From: an uncultured Bacteroides sp.
Lineage (GTDB): Bacteria > Bacteroidota > Bacteroidia > Bacteroidales > Bacteroidaceae
Assembly (NCBI RefSeq): GCF_910585845.1
Contig: NZ_CAJUHF010000043.1
Span: forward strand, 1 to 30,521
Length of the DNA stretch: 30,521 bases
Direction: 5' to 3'
A program made the position numbers and the translations under genes. The first letter of the stretch is position 1. Every line of letters starts with the position of its first letter. Below, piece after piece: positions 8,937 through 17,300 of this stretch. Below the pieces are notes generated by a model. The model searched no databases, was not told the origin of the DNA, and was given only the letters and a program-made list of their open reading frames with translations.

Positions 8937-9117
8937 TTAGAGCCTGTTTAAATTTTGTTCAGCCTTCTTTTGAGAGTTCTTTTTGAGGATGTTTTTCTAT
9001 TTTTATGAGGAGCATAGCGGGCTATGTGACGAATAAAGAGAGGAAAACAGACCGAAAAGAAACTCTAAAGAAGCTGAATAAAAAAAACTTTTTGAAGAAA
9101 ATTTAAACAGACTCTAA
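8937..9117 (-). mobile_element. MITE-like hairpin element, copy 2 (inverted)
   Basis: It is the reverse complement of the element at 64-240, with a handful of substitutions and a small indel in the A-run. The terminal repeat AGAGCCTGTTTAAATTTT is intact at one end and has one substitution at the other. The palindrome centre CATAGCGGGCTATG is conserved. No clear target duplication is visible here. Together the two copies bracket the gltB-gltD-asnB cluster in inverted orientation. Confidence 0.75.
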
Positions 9118-9311
9118 TAGTTTTTGAACAATCATTTGTTATTTTCTTCCATAATCAAACGAAAAAGAGAGTGTTTTATATGGATTTATAAGTTTAGCCC
9201 TTTTGCTTTGTTGTATTTGTTTTTATTAACTTCTTGCTTTGAAAAACAGTTTTCTCTGTTCTTTTGATAAATAAATTGTGAAAACATTGACTTTGTGTTA
9301 TTGATAATGCT

Positions 9312-9319
9312 TATATTTG
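9312..9319 (+). promoter_or_regulatory. Putative -7 box for glmS operon
   Basis: TATATTTG fits TAnnTTTG and lies 28 bp before the glmS ATG. A TTG at 9287-9289 is a possible -33 element with slightly long spacing (22 bp). The resulting leader is only about 20 nt, leaving no room for a glmS ribozyme of the Firmicutes type. Confidence 0.6.
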
Positions 9320-9347
9320 CAGCGTAAAATCAAATATTGAATAGATT

Positions 9348-11192
9348 ATGTGTGGAATTGTAGGCTATATTGGCCAAAGGAAAGCCTACCCCATTCTTAT
9401 CAAAGGATTGAAGCGATTGGAGTATCGCGGATACGATAGTGCAGGGGTAGCATTAATCAGTGATAACCGACAGTTGAACGTGTACAAAACGAAAGGCAAG
9501 GTCTCGGAGCTGGAAACTTTCGTTACTCAAAAAGATATTTCCGGTAACATCGGAATCGCCCATACCCGTTGGGCCACTCACGGAGAACCCTGTTCCGTTA
9601 ATGCACACCCTCATTATTCCTCTTCCGAGCGTCTCGCTCTCATCCACAACGGCATCATCGAAAACTACGCCGTACTTAAAGAAAAACTTCAAGCCAAAGG
9701 CTATTCATTCAAAAGCAGCACCGATACCGAAGTGCTGGTACAGCTGATCGAATTTATTCTGAAATCGGAGAACACCGACCTGTTGACTGCCGTACAGCTC
9801 GCCCTGCGCGAAGTGATTGGCGCCTACGCCATTGCCGTGCTCGATAAGAATAATCCGGACGAGATCATTGCGGCACGTAAGAGTAGCCCCTTGGTAGTGG
9901 GCATCGGCGAAGATGAATTCTTCCTCGCTTCGGACGCTACACCTATTGTAGAGTATACCGACCGGGTGGTCTATCTGGAAGACGAAGAGATAGCCGTGAT
10001 ACATCGCGACGAACCGCTGAAAGTGGTGGACCTGAAGAACGTGGAGTGCCCGCACGAAGTGAAGACCGTAGCCATGAACTTGGGACAACTGGAGAAGGGT
10101 GGCTACCCGCACTTCATGCTGAAGGAGATCTTCGAGCAGCCCGACTGCATACACGACTGTATGCGCGGTCGCATCAACGTAGAGCGGAATAACGTCGTAC
10201 TCTCCGCCGTGATCGACTATAAAGAACGCCTGTTGGCGGCAAAGAGGTTCGTCATCGTGGCATGCGGTACGTCATGGCATGCCGCCCTCATCGGAAAGCA
10301 CCTGATCGAAAGCCTGTGCCGCATACCGGTGGAGGTGGAATACGCTTCCGAGTTCCGCTATCGCGACCCGGTGATCGACAGCAGCGATGTCGTGGTTGCC
10401 ATCTCGCAGAGTGGAGAGACAGCGGACACACTCGCCGCTGTGGAACTGGCACGCAACCGCGGAGCCTTCATCTATGGCATCTGCAATGCCATCGGCTCCT
10501 CCATCCCGCGTGCCACGCATACAGGTTCCTACATCCACGTAGGACCGGAGATCGGTGTGGCATCTACCAAGGCATTTACCGGACAGGTCACCGTGCTCAC
10601 CATGCTTGCCCTGACCCTTGCCAAAGAGAAGAACACCATCGACGAGAAGCAATACATGGACATCGTGCGTGAGTTGGGCAACATTCCCGAAAAGATGAAA
10701 GAGGTGCTGGAACTGAACCATAGCATTGCCGAGCTTTCAAAGATATTCACCTATGCCCACAACTTCATCTATCTGGGTCGCGGATACTCCTATCCCGTGG
10801 CTCTGGAAGGTGCGCTGAAGCTGAAGGAGATCTCCTACATCCACGCCGAAGGCTATCCGGCAGCCGAGATGAAGCACGGACCTATCGCACTGGTAGATGC
10901 CGAAATGCCCGTGGTCGTGATAGCTACGCAGAACGGACTGTATGAGAAAGTGCTGAGCAACATCCAAGAAATCAAGGCGCGCAAAGGAAAGGTAATCGCC
11001 CTGGTTACGAAAGGGGACACGGTCATCAGCCAGATAGCCGACACGTGCATCGAGCTGCCTGAGACCATCGAATGCCTCGACCCCCTGATCACCACCGTGC
11101 CGCTGCAACTGCTTGCTTACCACATCGCCGTGTGCAAAGGTATGGACGTGGATCAGCCTCGTAATCTGGCAAAGAGTGTGACCGTGGAATAA
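9348..11192 (+). CDS. glmS: Glutamine--fructose-6-phosphate aminotransferase
   Basis: It makes glucosamine-6-phosphate from fructose-6-phosphate and glutamine, the first committed step to UDP-GlcNAc for peptidoglycan and LPS. The start MCGIVGYIG places nucleophilic Cys2 and fixes the start codon. The glutaminase motif HTRWATHG lies at 72-79. Two SIS sugar-isomerase domains follow, with ACGTSWHA beginning at about 305 and ISQSGET about 45 residues later. The tail LAKSVTVE contains the conserved Lys (K609 here, equivalent to E. coli K603). At 614 aa it is full length. It heads the rightward run to carB, and the next gene begins 33 bp downstream. Confidence 0.97.
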   Translation: MCGIVGYIGQRKAYPILIKGLKRLEYRGYDSAGVALISDNRQLNVYKTKGKVSELETFVTQKDISGNIGIAHTRWATHGEPCSVNAHPHYSSSERLALIHNGIIENYAVLKEKLQAKGYSFKSSTDTEVLVQLIEFILKSENTDLLTAVQLALREVIGAYAIAVLDKNNPDEIIAARKSSPLVVGIGEDEFFLASDATPIVEYTDRVVYLEDEEIAVIHRDEPLKVVDLKNVECPHEVKTVAMNLGQLEKGGYPHFMLKEIFEQPDCIHDCMRGRINVERNNVVLSAVIDYKERLLAAKRFVIVACGTSWHAALIGKHLIESLCRIPVEVEYASEFRYRDPVIDSSDVVVAISQSGETADTLAAVELARNRGAFIYGICNAIGSSIPRATHTGSYIHVGPEIGVASTKAFTGQVTVLTMLALTLAKEKNTIDEKQYMDIVRELGNIPEKMKEVLELNHSIAELSKIFTYAHNFIYLGRGYSYPVALEGALKLKEISYIHAEGYPAAEMKHGPIALVDAEMPVVVIATQNGLYEKVLSNIQEIKARKGKVIALVTKGDTVISQIADTCIELPETIECLDPLITTVPLQLLAYHIAVCKGMDVDQPRNLAKSVTVE

Positions 11193-11225
11193 GAATCTCA
11201 GAACTCTAAAACTTCAAATCTCAAA
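11193..11225 (+). repeat. CTC-periodic leader of the purF-like gene
   Basis: The 33-bp gap between glmS and the next ATG is made of degenerate 7-8-bp units (ATCTCAGA, ACTCTAAA, ACTTCAA, ATCTCAAA). It replaces any recognisable Shine-Dalgarno sequence. It belongs to the same loose class of heptamer tracts as those at 2119-2153 and inside carA and carB. Confidence 0.55.
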
Positions 11226-13109
11226 ATGGAAGAACTGAAACATGAATGTGGCGTCGCCATGATACGCCTGCTGAAACCTCTGGAATACTACGAACAGAAG
11301 TACGGCACATGGATGTACGGGCTGAATAAGCTCTACCTGTTGATGGAGAAGCAACACAACCGCGGACAAGAAGGAGCCGGACTGGCGTGCGTGAAGCTGG
11401 AGGCTAATCCGGGCGAAGAATATATGTTTCGTGAGCGTGCACTCGGTTCGGGAGCCATCACCGAGATATTCGATACGGTGCACAACCACTTCAAAGACCT
11501 GACTCGCGAAGAACTGCATGACGCGGATTTTGCCAAACGTGTGCTTCCTTTTGCCGGAGAGATCTACATGGGACACCTGCGCTACTCCACCACCGGAAAG
11601 AGCGGCATCTCCTACGTGCACCCCTTCTTGAGGCGCAACAACTGGCGTGCGAAGAACCTTGCCCTGTGCGGCAACTTCAATATGACCAACGTGGACGAAA
11701 TCTTTGCCCGCATCACCGCCATCGGGCAGCATCCGCGCAAGTATGCCGACACCTACATCATGCTGGAGCAGGTGGGACACCGCCTCGACCGCGAAGCGGA
11801 ACGCCTCTTTAACCTTGCTGAGGCGGAAGGTCTGACGGGTATGGACGTGACCCACTACATTGAAGAACACATCGACCTTGCCAACGTGCTGCGCACCTCA
11901 AGCCGGGAGTGGGACGGTGGATACGTGATGTGCGGACTGACCGGAAGCGGAGAATCCTTCGCCGTGCGCGACCCGTGGGGCATACGCCCTGCCTTCTGGT
12001 ATCAGGATGAAGAGATTGCCGTGCTTGCCAGCGAGCGTCCCGTGATTCAGACCGCGTTCAACGTGCCTGCTGCCCAGGTGAAAGAACTGATGCCCGGACA
12101 GGCATTGCTGATCAACAAGGCAGGCAAACTGCGCCTCACGCAGATCAACAAGCCGCGCAATGTGAAGCCCTGCTCTTTCGAGCGCATCTACTTCTCCCGT
12201 GGCAGTGATGCGGACATCTACAGGGAGCGTAAACTGTTAGGTGAGAAACTGGTGCCTAACATCCTGAAAGCCATCAATGGAGACCTGGACCATACCGTCT
12301 TTTCGTTCATCCCCAACACTGCCGAGGTTGCCTTCTACGGCATGCTGCAAGGGCTGGACGAGTATCTGAATGAAGAGAAGGTACAGCAGATTGCCGCCTT
12401 GGGGCACAATCCCGACCTGGAGGAGCTGGAGCACATACTCTCCCGTCGCATACGTAGCGAGAAGGTGGCCATCAAGGACATCAAGCTCCGCACCTTCATC
12501 GCTGAAGGAAACAGCCGCAACGACCTGGCTGCACACGTCTATGACATCACGTACGGCAGCCTCGTGCCGGGTGTGGACAACCTCGTCATTATTGACGACA
12601 GCATCGTGCGCGGGACGACGCTCAAGCAGAGCATCATCGGCATCCTCGACCGACTGGGGCCGAAGAAGATCGTCATCGTCTCCTCTTCACCGCAGGTGCG
12701 CTATCCCGACTACTACGGTATCGACATGGCGAAGATGAGCGAATTCATTGCCTTCAAGGCAGCTATCGCCCTGCTGGAGGACCGCGACATGCGGGACGTT
12801 ATCGCCTCCGCCTACCGCAAGGCAAAAGACCAGGTGGGACTGCCGAAGGAGCAGATGGTGAACTACGTGAAGGAAATCTATGCTCCCTTCACTGACGAAG
12901 AGATCTCCGCCAAGATGGTGGAACTGCTGACGCCCGAAGACACACGTGCCAAAGTGGAAATCGTCTACCAACCCTTGCAGGGCTTGCGCGAAGCCTGCCC
13001 CATGCACACGGGTGATTGGTACTTTAGCGGCGACTATCCCACGCCGGGCGGGGTGAAACTGCTGAACAATGCCTTTATTAATTATATCGAACAAGTCTAT
13101 CAGTTTTAA
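11226..13109 (+). CDS. purF: Amidophosphoribosyltransferase, long Bacteroidetes form
   Basis: By family, it transfers glutamine nitrogen to PRPP, giving phosphoribosylamine, the first step of purine synthesis. Evidence includes an N-terminal nucleophile at C8 (HECGVAM), implying removal of seven residues, QHNRGQEGAG at 43-52, GHLRYSTTG at 116-124, and the diagnostic PRPP loop VIIDDSIVRGTT at 454-465. At 627 aa it is about 120 residues longer than E. coli PurF (505). The usual HNGNLTN oxyanion segment reads GNFNMTN, and the C-terminal Cys pair of 4Fe-4S PurFs is not seen (TGDWYFSGDYPT). It lies between glmS and carA, with a 2-bp gap to carA. It could be the main PurF or a divergent paralogue. 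Confidence 0.85.
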   Translation: MEELKHECGVAMIRLLKPLEYYEQKYGTWMYGLNKLYLLMEKQHNRGQEGAGLACVKLEANPGEEYMFRERALGSGAITEIFDTVHNHFKDLTREELHDADFAKRVLPFAGEIYMGHLRYSTTGKSGISYVHPFLRRNNWRAKNLALCGNFNMTNVDEIFARITAIGQHPRKYADTYIMLEQVGHRLDREAERLFNLAEAEGLTGMDVTHYIEEHIDLANVLRTSSREWDGGYVMCGLTGSGESFAVRDPWGIRPAFWYQDEEIAVLASERPVIQTAFNVPAAQVKELMPGQALLINKAGKLRLTQINKPRNVKPCSFERIYFSRGSDADIYRERKLLGEKLVPNILKAINGDLDHTVFSFIPNTAEVAFYGMLQGLDEYLNEEKVQQIAALGHNPDLEELEHILSRRIRSEKVAIKDIKLRTFIAEGNSRNDLAAHVYDITYGSLVPGVDNLVIIDDSIVRGTTLKQSIIGILDRLGPKKIVIVSSSPQVRYPDYYGIDMAKMSEFIAFKAAIALLEDRDMRDVIASAYRKAKDQVGLPKEQMVNYVKEIYAPFTDEEISAKMVELLTPEDTRAKVEIVYQPLQGLREACPMHTGDWYFSGDYPTPGGVKLLNNAFINYIEQVYQF

Positions 13110-13111
13110 AT

Positions 13112-14266
13112 ATGAGAAATGTAACTCTTATCCTCGACGACGGGAGCCGCTTCCACGGTAAGTCGTTCGGCTACGAAAAGCCGGTAGCGGGAGAGGTGGT
13201 CTTCAATACTGCAATGACGGGATATCCCGAAAGCCTTACAGACCCCTCTTACGCTGGACAATTGATGACGCTCACCTATCCTCTGGTGGGCAACTATGGT
13301 GTGCCTCCCTTTACCTTCGAAGCAGACGGGATACCCACCTTCATGGAGAGTGAACACATTCATGCGGAAGCTATTATCGTTAGCGATTATTCGGAGAACT
13401 TCTGTCACTGGAATGCCGTAGAGAGCCTGGGTGACTGGCTGAAACGCGAACAGGTGCCGGGCATCACGGGCATCGACACGCGCGAGTTGACCAAGGTGCT
13501 GCGCGAACATGGCGTCATGATGGGGCGTATTGTCTTTGACGACGAGGCGGAAGACGAAAGCGTGAAGCCGGAATGTTACGGCGAAATCAACTATGTGGAT
13601 AAAGTCAGTTGCAAGGACCTTATCTTCTACAACGGCACCGAAAGCCACCGCCTCAGTACCGATACCCCCATCGCCCAACTCAACGCTCAGCTCTCAGTCC
13701 TCCATTCTCCCCTCAAGAAGCTTGTGCTTCTCGTGGATTGTGGCGTCAAGAGCAACATCATCCGCTGCCTACTGAAGCGCGGAGTGGAGGTCGTTCGCGT
13801 GCCTTGGGATTACGACTACAACGGCTTGGCATTCGACGGACTCTTCATCAGCAACGGCCCGGGCGACCCCGATACCTGCGATGCCGCCGTGCAGAACATC
13901 CGCAAGGCAATGGCGAATGAGAAACTGCCTATCTTCGGCATCTGCATGGGAAACCAGCTGCTGAGCAAGGCAGGCGGGGCGAAGATCTATAAGTTGAAGT
14001 ACGGTCACCGCAGCCATAACCAGCCGGTACGGATGGTGGGTACGGAGCGCTGCTTCATCACCTCGCAGAACCACGGCTATGCGGTGGACAACAGCACGTT
14101 GTCGGCAGACTGGGAACCGCTCTTCATCAATATGAACGATGGCTCCAACGAGGGCATCAGGCACAAGCGGAACCCTTGGTTCTCCGCACAGTTCCATCCG
14201 GAAGCTGCCAGCGGACCGACGGACACGGAATTTCTGTTCGATGAGTTTGTGAAACTGTTAGGATAA
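13112..14266 (+). CDS. carA: Carbamoyl-phosphate synthase small subunit
   Basis: This glutaminase subunit releases ammonia for carbamoyl phosphate, the precursor of pyrimidines and arginine. The N-terminal domain (about 1-175) is followed by a class I amidotransferase domain with catalytic C278 in GICMGNQ and His/Glu in QFHPE (H362, E364). GICMGNQ departs from the usual GICLGHQ. A segment near 190-201 (including LHSPL, 197-201) is encoded by a 7-bp-periodic CTC tract and appears to be an insertion at the interdomain linker. The C-terminal half recalls eukaryotic CAD more than E. coli CarA. At 384 aa it has normal length. It starts 2 bp after the purF-like stop, and carB follows 74 bp later. 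Confidence 0.96.
   Translation: MRNVTLILDDGSRFHGKSFGYEKPVAGEVVFNTAMTGYPESLTDPSYAGQLMTLTYPLVGNYGVPPFTFEADGIPTFMESEHIHAEAIIVSDYSENFCHWNAVESLGDWLKREQVPGITGIDTRELTKVLREHGVMMGRIVFDDEAEDESVKPECYGEINYVDKVSCKDLIFYNGTESHRLSTDTPIAQLNAQLSVLHSPLKKLVLLVDCGVKSNIIRCLLKRGVEVVRVPWDYDYNGLAFDGLFISNGPGDPDTCDAAVQNIRKAMANEKLPIFGICMGNQLLSKAGGAKIYKLKYGHRSHNQPVRMVGTERCFITSQNHGYAVDNSTLSADWEPLFINMNDGSNEGIRHKRNPWFSAQFHPEAASGPTDTEFLFDEFVKLLG
13682..13717 (+). repeat. In-frame heptamer tract inside carA
   Basis: Five successive 7-mers, each with CTC at positions 2-4 (ACTCAAC, GCTCAGC, TCTCAGT, CCTCCAT, TCTCCCC), start at about 13683. They code for the linker between the two CarA domains. The exact 7-bp DNA period is not a codon period, so it reflects the DNA rather than the protein repeat. 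Confidence 0.65.
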
Positions 14267-14331
14267 GCCAGTGGGATTGTCCGGACAAGTTTGTGAAACT
14301 GTAAAGACAAGTTTTTGAAACGATTAGTAAG
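14243..14331 (+). repeat. Triplicated carA 3' end in the carA-carB gap
   Basis: The last codons of carA (AGTTTGTGAAACTGT, from 14244) recur after the stop as AAGTTTGTGAAACTGT (from 14287) and, more degenerate, as AAGTTTTTGAAACGATTAG (from 14309). The 74-bp gap is thus largely made of copies of the gene's own tail, presumably by slippage or local duplication. Confidence 0.7.
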
Positions 14332-14340
14332 AAAAAGACA

Positions 14341-17300
14341 ATGAAAGAAAGCAATATAAAGAAAGTCCTGTTGCTCGGTTCCGGAGCACTGAAGATAGGT
14401 GAGGCAGGAGAGTTCGATTATTCCGGCAGCCAGGCGCTTAAAGCATTGAAAGAGGAGGGGATAGAGACCATCCTTATCAACCCTAACATTGCCACCGTGC
14501 AGACTTCGGAAGGGGTTGCCGACCAGATCTACTTCCTGCCCGTCACTCCCTATTTCGTAGAGAAGGTGATAGACAAGGAGCGTCCGGACGGCATCATGCT
14601 TGCCTTCGGCGGGCAGACGGCACTGAACTGCGGTGTCTCCCTCTATAAGGACGGCATCTTCGAGAAGTACGGCGTGAAGGTGCTGGGTACTCCCGTGCAG
14701 GCAATCATTGATACGGAAGACCGCGAGTACTTTGTGCAGAAACTCAATGAGATCCAAGTGAAGACCATCCGGAGCGAAGCGGTGGAGAATGCCGATGACG
14801 CCCGTCGCGCAGCCGCCATGCTGGGCTATCCGGTCATCGTGCGTGCCGCATACGCGCTCGGTGGACTGGGCTCAGGCTTCTGCGACAACGAAGAGGAACT
14901 GAATGTGCTGGTCGAGAAAGCCTTCTCCTTCTCTCCGCAGGTGCTCGTAGAGAAGTCCTTGCGCGGCTGGAAGGAAGTGGAATATGAAGTGGTGAGAGAC
15001 CGTTTCGACAACTGCATCACTGTCTGCAACATGGAGAACTTCGATCCGCTCGGCATCCATACCGGTGAATCCATCGTCATCGCCCCTTCGCAGACGCTGT
15101 CGAATACCGATTACCATAAGCTGCGCGAACTTGCCATCCGCATCATCCGTCACATCGGCATTGTGGGAGAGTGTAACGTGCAGTATGCCTACGACCCTGA
15201 GAGCGAGGACTATCGGGTGATTGAAGTAAACGCCCGCTTGAGCCGTTCTTCGGCATTGGCATCCAAGGCCACAGGCTATCCGCTTGCCTTTGTCGCCGCC
15301 AAGCTCGGACTGGGCTACGGACTGTTCGACCTCAAGAACTCCGTGACCAAGACCACAAGCGCCTTCTTCGAGCCTGCACTGGACTACGTAGTCTGCAAGA
15401 TTCCCCGTTGGGACTTAGGCAAGTTCCACGGAGTGGACAAGGAACTTGGTTCCTCAATGAAGTCGGTGGGTGAGGTGATGGCGATCGGGCGCACCTTCGA
15501 AGAAGCCATACAGAAGGGCTTGCGAATGATAGGACAGGGCATGCACGGCTTTGTGGAGAACAAGGAACTCGTCATTGCCGACATCGACAAGGCACTGCGC
15601 GAACCGACAGACAAGCGTATCTTCGTCATTTCAAAAGCCTTCCGTGCGGGATATACCGTTGACCAGGTGCACGACCTGACGAAGATCGACAAGTGGTTTC
15701 TCGAGAAGTTGATGAACATCATGAATACCTCGAAGGAGTTGCACACTTTTGCAACTCTCCACTCTCCGCTCTCTTCGGTTCCTACCTCTTTGCTCCGTAA
15801 GGCAAAGGAACAGGGCTTTTCCGACTTCCAGATAGCCCGTGCCATCGGTTACGAGGGGGATATGGAAGACGGCATCCTCTATGTGCGCAATTACCGTAAG
15901 CGTATCGGCCTTCTTCCGGTAGTGAAGCAGATCGATACCCTTGCAGCCGAATATCCCGCACAGACCAATTACCTCTATCTGACGTATAGCGGCACTGCCC
16001 ATGACGTCCACTATCTGGGCGACCGCAAATCTATCGTCGTGCTGGGTTCAGGTGCCTACCGCATCGGCTCGTCGGTTGAGTTCGACTGGTGCGGTGTGCA
16101 GGCATTGAACACCATCCGCAAGGAAGGGTATCGCAGCGTCATGATCAACTATAATCCCGAAACCGTCTCTACCGACTACGACATGTGCGACCGTCTCTAC
16201 TTCGACGAGCTTACCTTTGAGCGCGTGATGGATATCCTCGACCTGGAGAACCCGCACGGTGTCATCGTCTCTACAGGAGGTCAGATACCCAACAATCTCG
16301 CCCTGCGACTGGATGCACAGGAAGTGCCCATCCTCGGTACCTCCGCCCGTAGCATCGACAACGCCGAAGACCGCGAGAAGTTCTCCGCCATGCTGGACCG
16401 CATCGGCGTCGACCAGCCCCGCTGGCGCGAGCTGACGAGCATGGACGACATCAACGGCTTCGTAGAAGAGGTAGGTTTCCCTGTGCTGGTGCGCCCCTCG
16501 TACGTGCTCTCCGGAGCGGCAATGAACGTCTGCTCCAACCAGGAAGAGCTGGAACGTTTCCTTCAGCTTGCAGCCAACGTATCGAAGAAACATCCGGTGG
16601 TGGTCAGCCAGTTCATAGAGCATGCCAAGGAGGTGGAAATGGATGCTGTGGCACAGAACGGCGAAATCGTGGCGTACGCCATCTCCGAGCATATTGAGTT
16701 TGCCGGGGTGCATTCGGGCGATGCCACCATACAGTTCCCGCCACAGAAACTCTATGTAGAGACCGTCCGCCGCATCAAGCGCATCAGTCGCGAGATCGCC
16801 CGCGAACTGAACATTTCCGGTCCGTTCAACATCCAGTATCTGGCGCGTGAGAATGACATCAAAGTCATCGAGTGTAACCTGCGTGCTTCGCGCAGCTTCC
16901 CGTTCGTCAGCAAGGTGCTGAAGATAAACCTGATTGAGTTGGCTACGAAAGTCATGCTCGGCCTCCCCGTGCAGAAGCCCGACAAGAACCTTTTCGACTT
17001 GGACTATGTGGGCATCAAGGCAAGTCAGTTCTCCTTCAACCGTCTGCAGAAGGCAGACCCCGTACTGGGCGTGGACATGGCATCGACGGGAGAAGTGGGT
17101 TGCATCGGAAGCGATACATCCTGTGCTATCCTGAAGTCCATGCTCTCCGTGGGCTATCGCATCCCGGAGAAGAATATCCTCCTCTCTACCGGCAATCCGA
17201 AGCAGAAGGTGGATATGCTTTCCGCCGCCCGCATGTTGCAGAAGAAGGGGTATAAGATCTTTGCCACGGGCGGTTCCAGCAACTTCCTTACCGAGAATGG

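Larger units (their letters stand above)
8152..9347. other. Structured gltB/glmS divergent intergenic region
   Basis: This AT-rich spacer of about 1.2 kb lies between the divergent gltB and glmS genes and has no convincing gene. A 65-codon frame at 8391-8588 has no recognisable product. It contains a gltB-side -7 box, a six-unit 22-bp array with a 16-bp inverted repeat, paired TTTTCATT motifs, hairpin element copy 2, and the glmS promoter. The length and repeat density are unusual for a housekeeping spacer. Confidence 0.7.

Noticed and set aside
9117..9347. glmS ribozyme upstream of glmS
   Set aside because: The putative promoter leaves a leader of about 20 nt, and no ribozyme core is recognisable. 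This ribozyme is known mainly from Firmicutes and relatives.
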